Assembly: GCA_024280855.1 (NCBI GenBank) | Contig: JAJRPG010000062.1 | Coordinates: forward strand, 17,208-81,207 | DNA: 64,000 nucleotides | From: Planctomycetota bacterium | GTDB lineage: Bacteria > Planctomycetota > Phycisphaerae > UBA1845 | Direction of reading: 5' to 3' | In this document: one piece after another, positions 1 to 7,739 of the stretch | Layout: each line of letters opens with the position of its first letter | Numbering within the stretch: the first letter of the stretch is position 1 | Made by a program: the position numbers and the translations under genes | The notes under the pieces: generated by a model | Told to the model about the DNA's origin: nothing | The model's input: only the letters and a program-made list of their open reading frames with translations | Database searches by the model: none

Positions 1-816
1 ATCATCAAACTCCCGATCAAGCCGTTCACCCCATGTAGAAATGAGCAGATAGCCAATGTTGTCCACAGTTCGACCAAAAGCGAACTCCTGCGTATCGCCC
101 TGCATATTAAGTATAATACTAGGAAGGATAGCTACGTTGTAATTAGCCACAGCGTGCCGCCGATACGTCGGAATGGTTTTGCCTTCGTGCGTAAGTGTAA
201 GATGCACGTCTTTGGCTTCGCTAAGAAACGCAACGACAAGACTAACCCATTCTTCAACATTTACCGCCTGGGCTACATCCGCCTCGAATTCGCTCGCTCG
301 CGTCGGCCAATCGACTCCGCCATGTTCGTAATAAGAGTAGTGTGCGCGTAGGTTGCCAAGTAACTCATCCCAGTTGTCACGATTGAGTCGCTGTTGAACT
401 TCGGTCGCCCCCTGTAACGACTTCGTTCGAAACCAAAATCGTATCGGCTTAACTGGAATACCTTCGAGGTTTTTGAAATTTTGAAACCGTTTGCTGTTAA
501 TGCCAAACTCATAATCATGGCCTGGCAATAGGCTCACCTTCAATTTGAGTGTTTTTTTATTGATCCAGCGGGGCTTGCCAATAAATTTTGGCAATCGGTC
601 TCCGCCTCCGGTAATCGAAAACCCGGCCTGCATGGCTTGATCGAACGTGATTCGGATCGACTTCAACTTAGAAGCCACTCGAATATCCCCAATTTCAGGT
701 ACTGTCCGGGTTACTGATGATGCGTCTCCGAAGGAAACATTCGGCGAGATGCCAGCAGTTACGATCCACGCTATAAAACAAGCCGTAACACGTCGATTAG
801 AGTTTCTCGTAGTCAT
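1..816 (-). CDS. Secreted S41-type peptidase homologue (3' end beyond window)
   Basis: An uninterrupted frame of 272 codons runs leftward from ATG at 816 off the window edge. A purine-rich GGAAGGTGG lies just upstream of the start. The N-terminus has a basic stretch, a hydrophobic segment and a likely signal-peptidase site near residue 30 (ISPNVSFGDA). Residues about 40-135 look like an Ig-like domain of the SbsA/Big_5 kind. Residues about 140-230 (QQRLNRDNWDELLGNLRAHY ... AFLSEAKDVHLTL) resemble the N-terminal part of tricorn-core/S41 C-terminal processing peptidases. The catalytic half would lie outside the window, so activity cannot be judged. The upstream gene is on the same strand, but a palindromic repeat separates them. 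The family assignment is inference from pattern; the open frame and export signal are directly visible. Confidence 0.6.
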   Translation of the reverse strand, partial: MTTRNSNRRVTACFIAWIVTAGISPNVSFGDASSVTRTVPEIGDIRVASKLKSIRITFDQAMQAGFSITGGGDRLPKFIGKPRWINKKTLKLKVSLLPGHDYEFGINSKRFQNFKNLEGIPVKPIRFWFRTKSLQGATEVQQRLNRDNWDELLGNLRAHYSYYEHGGVDWPTRASEFEADVAQAVNVEEWVSLVVAFLSEAKDVHLTLTHEGKTIPTYRRHAVANYNVAILPSIILNMQGDTQEFAFGRTVDNIGYLLISTWGERLDREFDD

Positions 817-881
817 AACATTTCCACCTTCCGCCTTTATCAAAGCCGTCCAATGCAAGTTAGTACAATAAGCGTCATCTT

Positions 882-983
882 AACAGAACCGCGCCCGTGA
901 GGAAGCGGTCCGCGCGCAATAAGAGGTCATCTCGCAGTAAAAGGCCGCTTCCTGACGGACGCGGTTCCGTAAGACGTGGTTCT
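882..983. repeat. Long inverted repeat (family G, copy 1)
   Basis: The arms at 886-908 and 945-967 are 23 bases each and complementary except for two positions (GAACCGCGCCCGTGAGGAAG against its partner). Related sequence (CGCTTCCTCACGGGCGCGGT and variants) recurs at 38533-38620 and in part at 15371-15414. It fills the gap between the S41-like gene and the phosphatase gene. A short frame through it encodes a LPDGRGSVR-type peptide, which I take as a by-product of the palindrome. Confidence 0.75.
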
Positions 984-1014
984 GTACGAAAATGGTATCC
1001 TAATTATCGACGAA

Positions 1015-1965
1015 TTATGAAGCCGTCGTTGGCACATGCAATGCCACGACTGCGACGTCGTCTGCTTGATCGGTTGATTGACATCGTCTTACTTGTTGAT
1101 TGATTTGCTCTAAAATAGGTGTCTCATCCGTGACACTAATTACTTCCAACCAATGAGCCACTGAATGTTCATCAGCCGTGTGGCCAGTATTCGGCGCTAC
1201 GGCTGATTCCAGGCCATCGCTGTAGAAAAGCACCGTTTCACCCGAAACCAACTGAACCTCAGCCGACTCAAAAACCGCGTCTTCTAAAATTCCGACCAAT
1301 GGGCCAGGCGCGACCAGCGACTCTGTTTCATGATTCGACCGCATTACTACTGGATGACAGCCACCGCCTCTGGACCAGCGGAGCAATCCGGTGCGTTCGT
1401 TAAATACTGCGTAGACCGCAGCTACGAACTGACAGTCTGTCAAGTCCATCGCAATCATTTCGTCATTCAGTTGTGACAGGACCGCTGACGGGTCTAACGC
1501 ACTAATTATTGTATTACCGTCAGCTATTCGACATAGCGAGCGCTGCACACAAACGGCTAAAGTTCCCGCAGCAGTGCCATGTCCGGTCGCATCCACAACC
1601 CACATAGCTACATGTTCCTCGTCGAGACGAACCACATGATATAGATCACCCGAAACAGTATCCATCGGGACAAACAAGGCCTCAAATTTCGCCAATTCGG
1701 ATTGCAGCAGTTTTTCCGGGAGCATATCTCGCTGAAGCGAAGCGGCGTCACTGCGTTCTTTTTCCCATAGCTTGATTTTTTGCTGCTGCGTGACCGCACG
1801 GGTACGCATCAGGGCTAACTCTTTCCGCAGCACCTCGTTATCGCGGCGAAGCTGGTCTTCCACGCCAACCGAAACAGGACGATGGCTAAAAGGCCTCTCC
1901 GGCGTCGGATGAGCGTCGTTTAGTACGACATCAGCGGTCAATTTGTCAACGGTTTCGTTTGGCAT
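1015..1965 (-). CDS. SpoIIE/RsbU-type PP2C phosphatase
   Basis: A 316-residue cytosolic protein with no signal peptide or membrane segment. Residues about 35-80 are charged and heptad-like (EDQLRRDNEVLRKELALMR), probably a coiled coil for dimerisation. Residues about 95-312 form a SpoIIE/PPM phosphatase domain. Metal-binding motifs are visible: VSGDLYH at 104-110 (usual form SGDFYD), VDATGHGTAAG near 124-134, FYSDGLES at 247-254 and QADDVAVV near 300-307. Members of this family dephosphorylate anti-anti-sigma factors or act as response-regulator outputs. No STAS or anti-sigma gene is next door, so the target is unknown. The ATG at 1965 follows CCAGGATTTTGGA, a weak ribosome-binding site at acceptable spacing. 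The gene is monocistronic, with non-coding DNA on both sides. Confidence 0.85.
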   Translation of the reverse strand: MPNETVDKLTADVVLNDAHPTPERPFSHRPVSVGVEDQLRRDNEVLRKELALMRTRAVTQQQKIKLWEKERSDAASLQRDMLPEKLLQSELAKFEALFVPMDTVSGDLYHVVRLDEEHVAMWVVDATGHGTAAGTLAVCVQRSLCRIADGNTIISALDPSAVLSQLNDEMIAMDLTDCQFVAAVYAVFNERTGLLRWSRGGGCHPVVMRSNHETESLVAPGPLVGILEDAVFESAEVQLVSGETVLFYSDGLESAVAPNTGHTADEHSVAHWLEVISVTDETPILEQINQQVRRCQSTDQADDVAVVALHVPTTAS

Positions 1966-2520
1966 TCCAAAATCCTGGGCGACAAAATCTTTCCCGCGTC
2001 TACATCGACGCGGCGGGAGTGTTTCGGATGGGCTGGCGACGGGCTGAAGTTACGCCCTATAACTCTTTTCCTAATTAATCTCGAAAGAGCAGAGTTCGCA
2101 CGGTGCTATGACTCCTCTATACATAAGAACAAGTCGCCCGATCTATCCGGCAAGCCGCGCGGAGCGACCATCTCAGGGTTGGCAAGACGAATATCGCTGA
2201 CTATCCGCTCTGGCTGGGGTTTTTCTGACGGCTGGGTGTGGGAGATTTTGTCTCTCAAAAAACACGAAAAAAAGTTTGGGTAATCCAGACGACAAACGAC
2301 CGCAATCACGCTAAGCTGCCGCCCCGTAGGGAATCTACGGTAGGCTGAGAAAGAGGCACGACAGTAACGACGCCACTATCGAATCAGGTGTGTGTGCCCC
2401 ATTCTCTACTGTCCGTGCCCCACCCTTCGGGAGTACCCGAAGAATGGGGCACCCGGCGTCGGTAGGTTGATAGAGAATTGGAGCGATGCCTGACGAGGTG
2501 AATCGCTCGCGGTAGGAGGA
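1966..2520. other. Intergenic region with a strong hairpin
   Basis: No convincing gene is present. A two-part stem-loop lies at 2415-2452: GTGCCCCA (2415-2422) pairs with TGGGGCAC (2445-2452), and CTTCGGG (2425-2431) pairs with CCCGAAG (2436-2442) around an AGTA loop. No U-run follows, so it is not a standard terminator. The GTGCCCCAT edge recurs at 49668, suggesting it belongs to the dispersed palindromes. The last bases (2514-2520, AGGAGGA) are the ribosome-binding site of the next gene. Confidence 0.6.
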
Positions 2521-3777
2521 TTGACTATTTCATCCGCTCATAATCCATTCCATCACGCGCAGGCGCATGTGGACCGTGCGTGCCAAGACCTTGGCATGCG
2601 CGATGAAGTGCGTGAACTATTACGTCGCCCTATGCGTGAGTATCATGCGTTGTTGCCATTACAAATGGACAATGGCCAGCGCCGCGTATATGAAGCCTAT
2701 CGCGTACAATACAACAACGCACGAGGCCCCACCAAGGGCGGCATTCGCTGGCACGCCAACGAAAATATTGACACCGTGCGCGCACTCGCCTGCTGGATGA
2801 CTTGGAAAACAGCCGTGCTTGATCTTCCGCTGGGCGGCGGCAAGGGAGGCATCACCTGCAACCCGCGCGAACTATCAGACACTGAAAAAGAACGGCTAGC
2901 CCGAAATTACATGCGGGCTTTTGCGCCTATTATGTCAGCCAATATCGATATTCCTGCGCCAGACGTTCACACCACCCCGCAAATCATGGCTTGGATGCTC
3001 GACGAATACGAAACGATCACTGGCAGGCATGAGCCGGGTGTCATCACCGGTAAGCCTATCTCCCTCGGCGGCTCGGCTGGTCGGTCCGATGCGACCTCGC
3101 TCGGCGGGCTGATTATCATTCAGGAAATCGATGATGCCTTGGGCCTAAAACTAAACAAGGCGCGTTATGTCATTCAGGGCTTTGGCAACGTCGGTGGCGG
3201 TATAGCCAAACTTCTACACGAGCATGGTGGCCGCGTGGTAGGTATCAGCGCAGAAGACACCGGACTTTATAACGCTAAAGGCATAGACATCCCGAAAGTC
3301 TTAGCCCATTACGATAGTCACGCGCAGCGGCTGGGCGGTTTTGACGGGGCGGACGAGATAAGTAACGCTGAATTATTAGCGTTAGACTGCGACATTCTAG
3401 TCCCGGCAGCCATTGAAAATGCCTTAACGCGTAGCAATTCCGAAGCCGTATCAGCCAAGGTGATTGTCGAATTAGCCAATGGTCCTATTACGCCAGCTGC
3501 GGATAAGACTTTTCAGGATAAGGGCATTACAGTCGTGCCAGACATCTTAGCCAATGCCGGCGGTGTGACGGTTTCGTACTTGGAACAGGTGCAAAATGCG
3601 CATAACTACTATTGGCCTATATCAGAGGTGCATAAGCAGTTGAACCAGCGTATGTCTGGTGCGTTTCAGTCGCTATGGCAATTGTCTCAGGAAAGAAAGA
3701 TCAGCATGCGCGACGCGGCCTATCAGATTTCCGTCGAGCGCGTAGCAAAAGCCTGCGAGATTCGCGGCTGGGTTTAA
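2521..3777 (+). CDS. Glutamate dehydrogenase (Glu/Leu/Phe/Val family)
   Basis: NAD(P)-dependent oxidative deamination of glutamate to 2-oxoglutarate and ammonium. The 418 residues match the usual bacterial/archaeal hexameric enzyme. The substrate-side domain shows PTKGGIRWH (70-78), LPLGGGKGGI (102-111, with the catalytic lysine) and IPAPDVHT (144-151, catalytic aspartate). The dinucleotide fold begins around VIQGFGNVGGG (217-227). The start is odd. AGGAGGA at 2514-2520 touches the TTG at 2521, leaving essentially no spacer. An ATT at 2527 would have the normal spacing of about seven bases. No in-frame ATG occurs until residue 26. Coordinates here use the TTG. A perfect GTCAGGC/GCCTGAC hairpin at 3785-3802 follows the stop codon. 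Function is highly certain; specificity for glutamate over other amino acids and NAD versus NADP are not resolved. Confidence 0.93.
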   Translation: MTISSAHNPFHHAQAHVDRACQDLGMRDEVRELLRRPMREYHALLPLQMDNGQRRVYEAYRVQYNNARGPTKGGIRWHANENIDTVRALACWMTWKTAVLDLPLGGGKGGITCNPRELSDTEKERLARNYMRAFAPIMSANIDIPAPDVHTTPQIMAWMLDEYETITGRHEPGVITGKPISLGGSAGRSDATSLGGLIIIQEIDDALGLKLNKARYVIQGFGNVGGGIAKLLHEHGGRVVGISAEDTGLYNAKGIDIPKVLAHYDSHAQRLGGFDGADEISNAELLALDCDILVPAAIENALTRSNSEAVSAKVIVELANGPITPAADKTFQDKGITVVPDILANAGGVTVSYLEQVQNAHNYYWPISEVHKQLNQRMSGAFQSLWQLSQERKISMRDAAYQISVERVAKACEIRGWV

Positions 3778-3784
3778 GAAGTAG

Positions 3785-3845
3785 GTCAGGCTATTGCCTG
3801 ACGCGGACGTATTGTAGGGCAGCGTCGGAGACCTGCCTGAACCAT
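3785..3845 (+). repeat. Post-gdh hairpin and family A palindrome, copy 1
   Basis: GTCAGGC-TATT-GCCTGAC at 3785-3802 is a perfect 7-bp stem eight bases after the gdh stop codon, without a U-run. At 3814-3845 follows a short form of dispersed family A, which starts GTAGGGCA and ends ACCTGCCTGAACCAT. Other copies of family A are at 3941-3994, 10614-10668, 10765-10788, 50842-50896 and 63700-63753. Confidence 0.7.
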
Positions 3846-3940
3846 TTCGCGATGAGTTGGATGTGCCTCACGGTGCGCGGTATTGGTATCCATGCTGCTT
3901 ATCGCCTCTTTTGAGTAATCGACCGTGACAGGTATTCGAT

Positions 3941-3994
3941 AGTCCAGGCAGGTCAACCTTTCTCCAGTAGGCGAAAGAACGACCGTGCCCTACC
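3941..3994 (-). repeat. Family A palindrome, copy 2
   Basis: Read leftward, it starts GTAGGGCACGGTCGTTC and ends GGTTGACCTGCCTGG. The central stem is CTTTCGCC/GGAGAAAG around TACT. Compared with the CTTCC/GGAAG stem of other copies, one C-G pair has become T-A on both arms, so pairing is kept. Confidence 0.75.
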
Positions 3995-4004
3995 GATCTG
4001 CAAG

Positions 4005-4144
4005 TTTAATTCAGAGCCGGTAGCGCGAGCGCCCGGTGTCTTAACGATGACACAAGAGTTGCAAATGTTGAACAGTTGCCACGATTGCAAGGTGCTTTGT
4101 GTTTTGAAAACACGGGTCGCTCGGTTTCGTCAAACACAATTCAG
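4005..4144. repeat. About 140-bp repeat element (family F, copy 1)
   Basis: The left end is AATTCAGAGCCGGTAGCGC and the right end is TTTCGTCAAACACAATTCAG. The second copy, in opposite orientation, is at 15413-15558. The outer 35-40 bases match well and the interior is diverged but probably colinear. Both copies sit just beyond the 3' end of a leftward gene: this one 25 bp past the rnc stop codon. No protein is encoded. It looks like a small non-autonomous mobile or palindromic element. Confidence 0.65.
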
Positions 4145-4169
4145 ATATTATTTGCTTATGCTAGCAAGA

Positions 4170-4886
4170 TCACATCGCTTGTTCGACGTGGCCATTTGAT
4201 CCGTTATGGCGAATGATTTCTAAGGCGCGCTTAGCCGCTTCTTGCTCAGCCTGTTTTTTGGTAGGCCCCCACGCACTAGGGTAACGACGCCCCGCTACCG
4301 ATACGCCCACTTCAAAACACTTGCTATGGTCTGGGCCTTGCTCGTCTAGTGCTTCGTAATAAGGGGTCGCGGATAGTTGCTGCTGGGCGTATTGCTGCAG
4401 AGCAGACTTATAATTTTCGTGATAATCAGACGCAAGACATTCATCTATATGAGTCGGAATCATGCGCAGAATAAATGCTGTAGCCGCGTCTAGGCCCGAG
4501 TCCAGGAAGATAGCCCCAATAATCGCTTCAAACACAGCCGCTCGCAAAGAGGTCGGCAATGGCCCTTGTCGATCGATGCCGTTACCTAAAATGAGCAGGT
4601 CAGCGAGGTTTAACGAGTCTGCAATTTTTGCACACACGCGCCGCGAGACGATAACAGACTTCACCTTGGTGAGGTCGCCTTCGAGCCATTCTCCGAATCG
4701 CCGGTATAACTCGGTGCAAACGACCATACCCAGCACAGCGTCACCGAGGAATTCCAGCCGTTCGTTACTATCGACGCGAGAATCTGCGCTCGAGGAGTGC
4801 GTCAGAGAAATCAGCAGTAGATCGGGATCGTTAAAACTATATCCGAGGATTTTTTCCGCCTGAGCAGTGAGATCGTTGGGATTCAC
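4170..4886 (-). CDS. rnc: Ribonuclease III
   Basis: Double-strand-specific endoribonuclease for rRNA precursor and mRNA processing. The nuclease domain shows the signature NERLEFLGDAVLG followed by VFEAIIGAIFLDSG, carrying the acidic metal ligands. The C-terminal double-stranded-RNA-binding domain runs from about NYKSALQQYAQQ to KKQAEQEAAKRALEII. I start it at GTG 4886, because AAGGAAGG precedes it at proper spacing. An in-frame ATG at 4925 adds 13 residues (MSCFSPSARKEGT) but has no ribosome-binding site. The resulting protein of 238 residues is normal for the family. The gene stands alone, with a family F repeat immediately downstream. The short C-terminal tail after the dsRBD (HNGSNGHVEQAM) is not conserved in general. 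Confidence 0.93.
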   Translation of the reverse strand: MNPNDLTAQAEKILGYSFNDPDLLLISLTHSSSADSRVDSNERLEFLGDAVLGMVVCTELYRRFGEWLEGDLTKVKSVIVSRRVCAKIADSLNLADLLILGNGIDRQGPLPTSLRAAVFEAIIGAIFLDSGLDAATAFILRMIPTHIDECLASDYHENYKSALQQYAQQQLSATPYYEALDEQGPDHSKCFEVGVSVAGRRYPSAWGPTKKQAEQEAAKRALEIIRHNGSNGHVEQAM

Positions 4887-5238
4887 AGTACCTTCCTTAC
4901 GGGCCGATGGCGAAAAGCACGACATGCACGAGACGACTCGTCACATCGTGGCGTTCGCCACGGGCCGGTTATTTGCGGGCATTGGGATAGATGACAGGCG
5001 ACTGACAACTAGACCCAACATTCCACATCCTAGCTACCTTAACGTAACATGGTTTTAGTGTATAGTCAACGAAATTCCATTTACGTCCGAAAATCCGGGC
5101 GTTTATTGCCTGCAAAAGACCATTCTACGATATTTTGAGTAAACCGACTCACAGGCTTCCACAGATGCCCAAACTAGCTGACAAAGGGTTTTATTGATCT
5201 TCTGATGAGGGTGAAGCTAGGACAAAAAACTGATGGGC
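4887..5238. other. Intergenic region between rnc and the rpmH promoter
   Basis: I see no gene or repeat in this stretch. It separates leftward rnc from rightward rpmH and should hold the rnc promoter. I could not assign a -35/-10 pair for rnc with confidence. Confidence 0.5.
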
Positions 5239-5267
5239 TTGCCCGGCGGGAGAAGACGGCTTATACT
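5239..5267 (+). promoter_or_regulatory. Probable sigma-70-type promoter of rpmH
   Basis: TTGCCC (5239-5244) and TATACT (5262-5267) are separated by exactly 17 bases. They lie 68 bp upstream of the rpmH start codon. Prediction from consensus only. Confidence 0.5.
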
Positions 5268-5335
5268 CGGACGCTTCGCCGCGCTCGGCGTAGAGCCGGG
5301 GGTTGATTTGTCGGTTTTGAACAAGATATAGAGCT

Positions 5336-5473
5336 ATGCATTATCCTCGTAAAAATAGCAAGATTAAACGTATTCGTAAGCAGGGATTTCGCGCTCGTAT
5401 GCGCACGGCGACTGGTAGAAAACTGCTGAACCGCCAGCGTCGCCAGGGGCGCCATCGTATTGGAATTTCATAA
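5336..5473 (+). CDS. rpmH: 50S ribosomal protein L34
   Basis: A 45-residue, strongly basic protein that begins MHYPRKNSKIKR and carries the L34 core GFRARMRTATGRKLLNRQR before ending RHRIGIS. The frame is complete from ATG 5336 to TAA 5473. The ribosome-binding site is weak: only a short GAG lies just upstream. In most bacteria rpmH is followed by rnpA (RNase P protein). Here the next 277 bp hold no rnpA-like frame, and rpsA is the next gene. Confidence 0.95.
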   Translation: MHYPRKNSKIKRIRKQGFRARMRTATGRKLLNRQRRQGRHRIGIS

Positions 5474-5750
5474 GCTTTCGGCTATTTAATTCAGCGGCTC
5501 GCGCCCTTCCCGCGTTCAAGCGGAAAAACAAGTTTTTTTGTACTAGCGAGCGGCGGATTTGGCGATTATATTCGCTTTTGGGTTGGCGTTGCGTGTAGGA
5601 GGCATACCGTGTGGTAAGCCCGCGTTCGTCATGGAACACTTATTTATTTCATGTCATATTCGGAACTCAATTAAGTCATCATTCGCAACGCATGTTTTTG
5701 GCAGGCTAACGAACGTAGCTAAATTTTCCGGACAGAAGAGTTATTGACCT

Positions 5751-7631
5751 ATGGTAGATCACAATCTGATCAACGAACTGGACACAGAGGACGGCGGACT
5801 AGGATCGGAATTCGAATCCCTTTTTTCGGGTAGTGAAGGCGAAGCAGTTGTCGCGACTATCCTTGGGACTGAAGACAAAGAATTTCAGCCTGGATCGATT
5901 CTAACGGGTAAAGTTGTAGGACGCGCGGGCGACGACATCGTGATTGATGTTGGCCTTAAAAGCGAAGGACTCATACCTACGTCGGAATGGGACGATCACA
6001 GTTCAGTTGATATTGGCGATGAAATACAGGTCTGGCTCGAAGACGTTGAATCAGATAGTGGCCATGTCGTCTTGTCTAAGCGCAAGGCTGACCGACTGCT
6101 AAACTGGGAACGGATTATCAAATCCAAAAACGAAGGCGATACGATCACTGGTAATGTGATGCGTAAGATCAAGGGCGGGCTATTGGTAGACATTGGCTAT
6201 CCCGTCTTCCTTCCTGCATCGCAGGTTGATATTCGTCGTCCGGGTGATATTGGCGAATACATAGGAAAAGAAATTACGGCTAAGATTCTCAAAATCGATA
6301 CAGAACGCCGCAACATTGTGATTTCGCGTCGTAAGCTCATCGACGAAGAACGTGCCGCGGCGAAAGAGAAGCTCATGGCCGACATTGAGGTCGGACAGAC
6401 GCGCAAGGGTACTGTCAAGAACCTCGCGGGCTTTGGCGCATTCGTGGACCTTGGCGGTATCGACGGATTGTTGCACATCACCGATATGAGTTGGGACCGC
6501 GTTGGCCATCCTTCCGAAGTCGTGAAAATCGACCAGGATATCGAGGTCAAGGTTCTCAATATCGACCGGGAAAAAGAGAAAATCGCCCTTGGCCTCAAGC
6601 AACTTAGTGTCAATCCTTGGGAAGAGGTTGAGCAGCGTTACCCACCAGAGACCAAGCTAAATGGCGAGGTCGTCAACATTACGAATTATGGCGCATTCGT
6701 TAAAATCGAAAATGGCGTCGAAGGCTTGGTGCATATTAGCGAGATGAGTTGGACGCGTCGTATCAATCACCCGTCCGAGCTATTAACAGTTGGCGATGCG
6801 ATCGATGTTATTGTGCTGGAGGTCAACAAGGACAAGCACGAGATTTCGCTCGGCATCAAACAGACTCAGCCTAATCCTTGGGAAGTTGTCGCTGACAAAT
6901 ATCCGCCAAACACGCGCGTTTCCGGACGTGTTCGCAACCTGACGAATTATGGGGCGTTTGTAGAAATTGAAGAAGGTATCGACGGCTTGCTGCATGTATC
7001 GGACATGAGTTGGACCAAAAAGATTAACCACCCGTCCGAATTGATTAAGAAGGGTGACGAGATTGATTGTGTGGTCCTCAACGTGGACCAAGAAAAACAT
7101 CGAATCGCGCTCGGGCTGAAGCAAATCCACGAAGATCCGTGGGAACGGGCTGTTATCGACAACTATATTCCTGGGCAAATTGTCGAAGGAATGGTGACGA
7201 AAATCACGAATTTTGGCGTCTTTGTAGAGCTTGAAGAGGACCTTGAGGGGCTACTGCACGTAAGTGAATTAGCCGATCATAAGGTTGAGGATCCGCATGC
7301 CGAAGTGAAAATCGGCGATAAAGTATTGGTCAAAATTCTTCGCGTTGACGCCGTCGAACGTAAAATCGGCCTGTCGAAAAAGCGTGCAGAATGGTCTACC
7401 GAAAAGCAGGAAGCAGAAGCCGAAGAATCAGTCAAAAGCGCACCGCGTAGAGGTGGACTGGAAGGCCCAGGCGAGCTGACGATGGACATGTTGGACGCCA
7501 CAGTGTCGTCCAAAAAGCCTGTGCCAGCACCTGCTGTGGTAGAAACGCCGACCGATACGCCTACAGAGGCGGTAGAGGCCAAGGAAGACGGCGATGCCCC
7601 TGAGGCAACACCTGAAACCTCGGACGAATAA
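5751..7631 (+). CDS. rpsA: 30S ribosomal protein S1
   Basis: RNA-binding protein that brings mRNA to the 30S subunit. The 626 residues contain six S1 (OB-fold) domains at roughly 46-115, 127-195, 211-284, 296-371, 383-458 and 471-547. Domains 3-6 carry the typical GAFVDL/GLLHITDMSW or GVFVELEE/GLLHVSEL motifs, and domains 1-2 are more diverged, as is usual for S1. An acidic, Pro/Ala/Glu-rich tail of about 75 residues follows. ATG 5751 has no strong ribosome-binding site, which is common for rpsA. The sixth domain and its flanks reappear, closely similar at DNA level, in the chimeric gene at 16869-17705. The gene is 108 bp upstream of the sigma factor gene. Confidence 0.96.
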   Translation: MVDHNLINELDTEDGGLGSEFESLFSGSEGEAVVATILGTEDKEFQPGSILTGKVVGRAGDDIVIDVGLKSEGLIPTSEWDDHSSVDIGDEIQVWLEDVESDSGHVVLSKRKADRLLNWERIIKSKNEGDTITGNVMRKIKGGLLVDIGYPVFLPASQVDIRRPGDIGEYIGKEITAKILKIDTERRNIVISRRKLIDEERAAAKEKLMADIEVGQTRKGTVKNLAGFGAFVDLGGIDGLLHITDMSWDRVGHPSEVVKIDQDIEVKVLNIDREKEKIALGLKQLSVNPWEEVEQRYPPETKLNGEVVNITNYGAFVKIENGVEGLVHISEMSWTRRINHPSELLTVGDAIDVIVLEVNKDKHEISLGIKQTQPNPWEVVADKYPPNTRVSGRVRNLTNYGAFVEIEEGIDGLLHVSDMSWTKKINHPSELIKKGDEIDCVVLNVDQEKHRIALGLKQIHEDPWERAVIDNYIPGQIVEGMVTKITNFGVFVELEEDLEGLLHVSELADHKVEDPHAEVKIGDKVLVKILRVDAVERKIGLSKKRAEWSTEKQEAEAEESVKSAPRRGGLEGPGELTMDMLDATVSSKKPVPAPAVVETPTDTPTEAVEAKEDGDAPEATPETSDE

Positions 7632-7677
7632 CCGCACAGGCGTTTGTTACCGCGATTTTGCGAATCCTCATCTGGTT

Positions 7678-7716
7678 CTTTGTTTGGTCACTATAATAAG
7701 TAGTGACCAAGCAAAG
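7678..7716 (+). promoter_or_regulatory. Palindrome with TATAAT at its centre, upstream of the sigma factor gene
   Basis: The arms at 7678-7693 (CTTTGTTTGGTCACTA) and 7701-7716 (TAGTGACCAAGCAAAG) pair over 16 bp with one G-U wobble around a 7-base centre. TATAAT occupies 7692-7697, spanning the end of the left arm and the centre. I found no good -35 hexamer at 17 bp. It could be an operator over a promoter, or an RNA hairpin in the rpsA-sigma transcript. There is no U-run, so it is not an ordinary terminator. Confidence 0.55.
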
Positions 7717-7739
7717 TTTGCTATGAGGAGGTTCGAGCC

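Noticed and set aside
897..1103. Short Arg-rich open frame (PDGRGSVR type)
   Set aside because: It is a translation of the family G inverted repeat and overlaps the phosphatase gene end; no ribosome-binding site.
3785..3802. Hairpin after gdh as a rho-independent terminator
   Set aside because: The stem is perfect but no U-run follows; I list it as a hairpin only.
6180..6613. Leftward open frames across rpsA
   Set aside because: Antisense shadows of the repeated S1 domains, with no ribosome-binding sites or recognisable domains.
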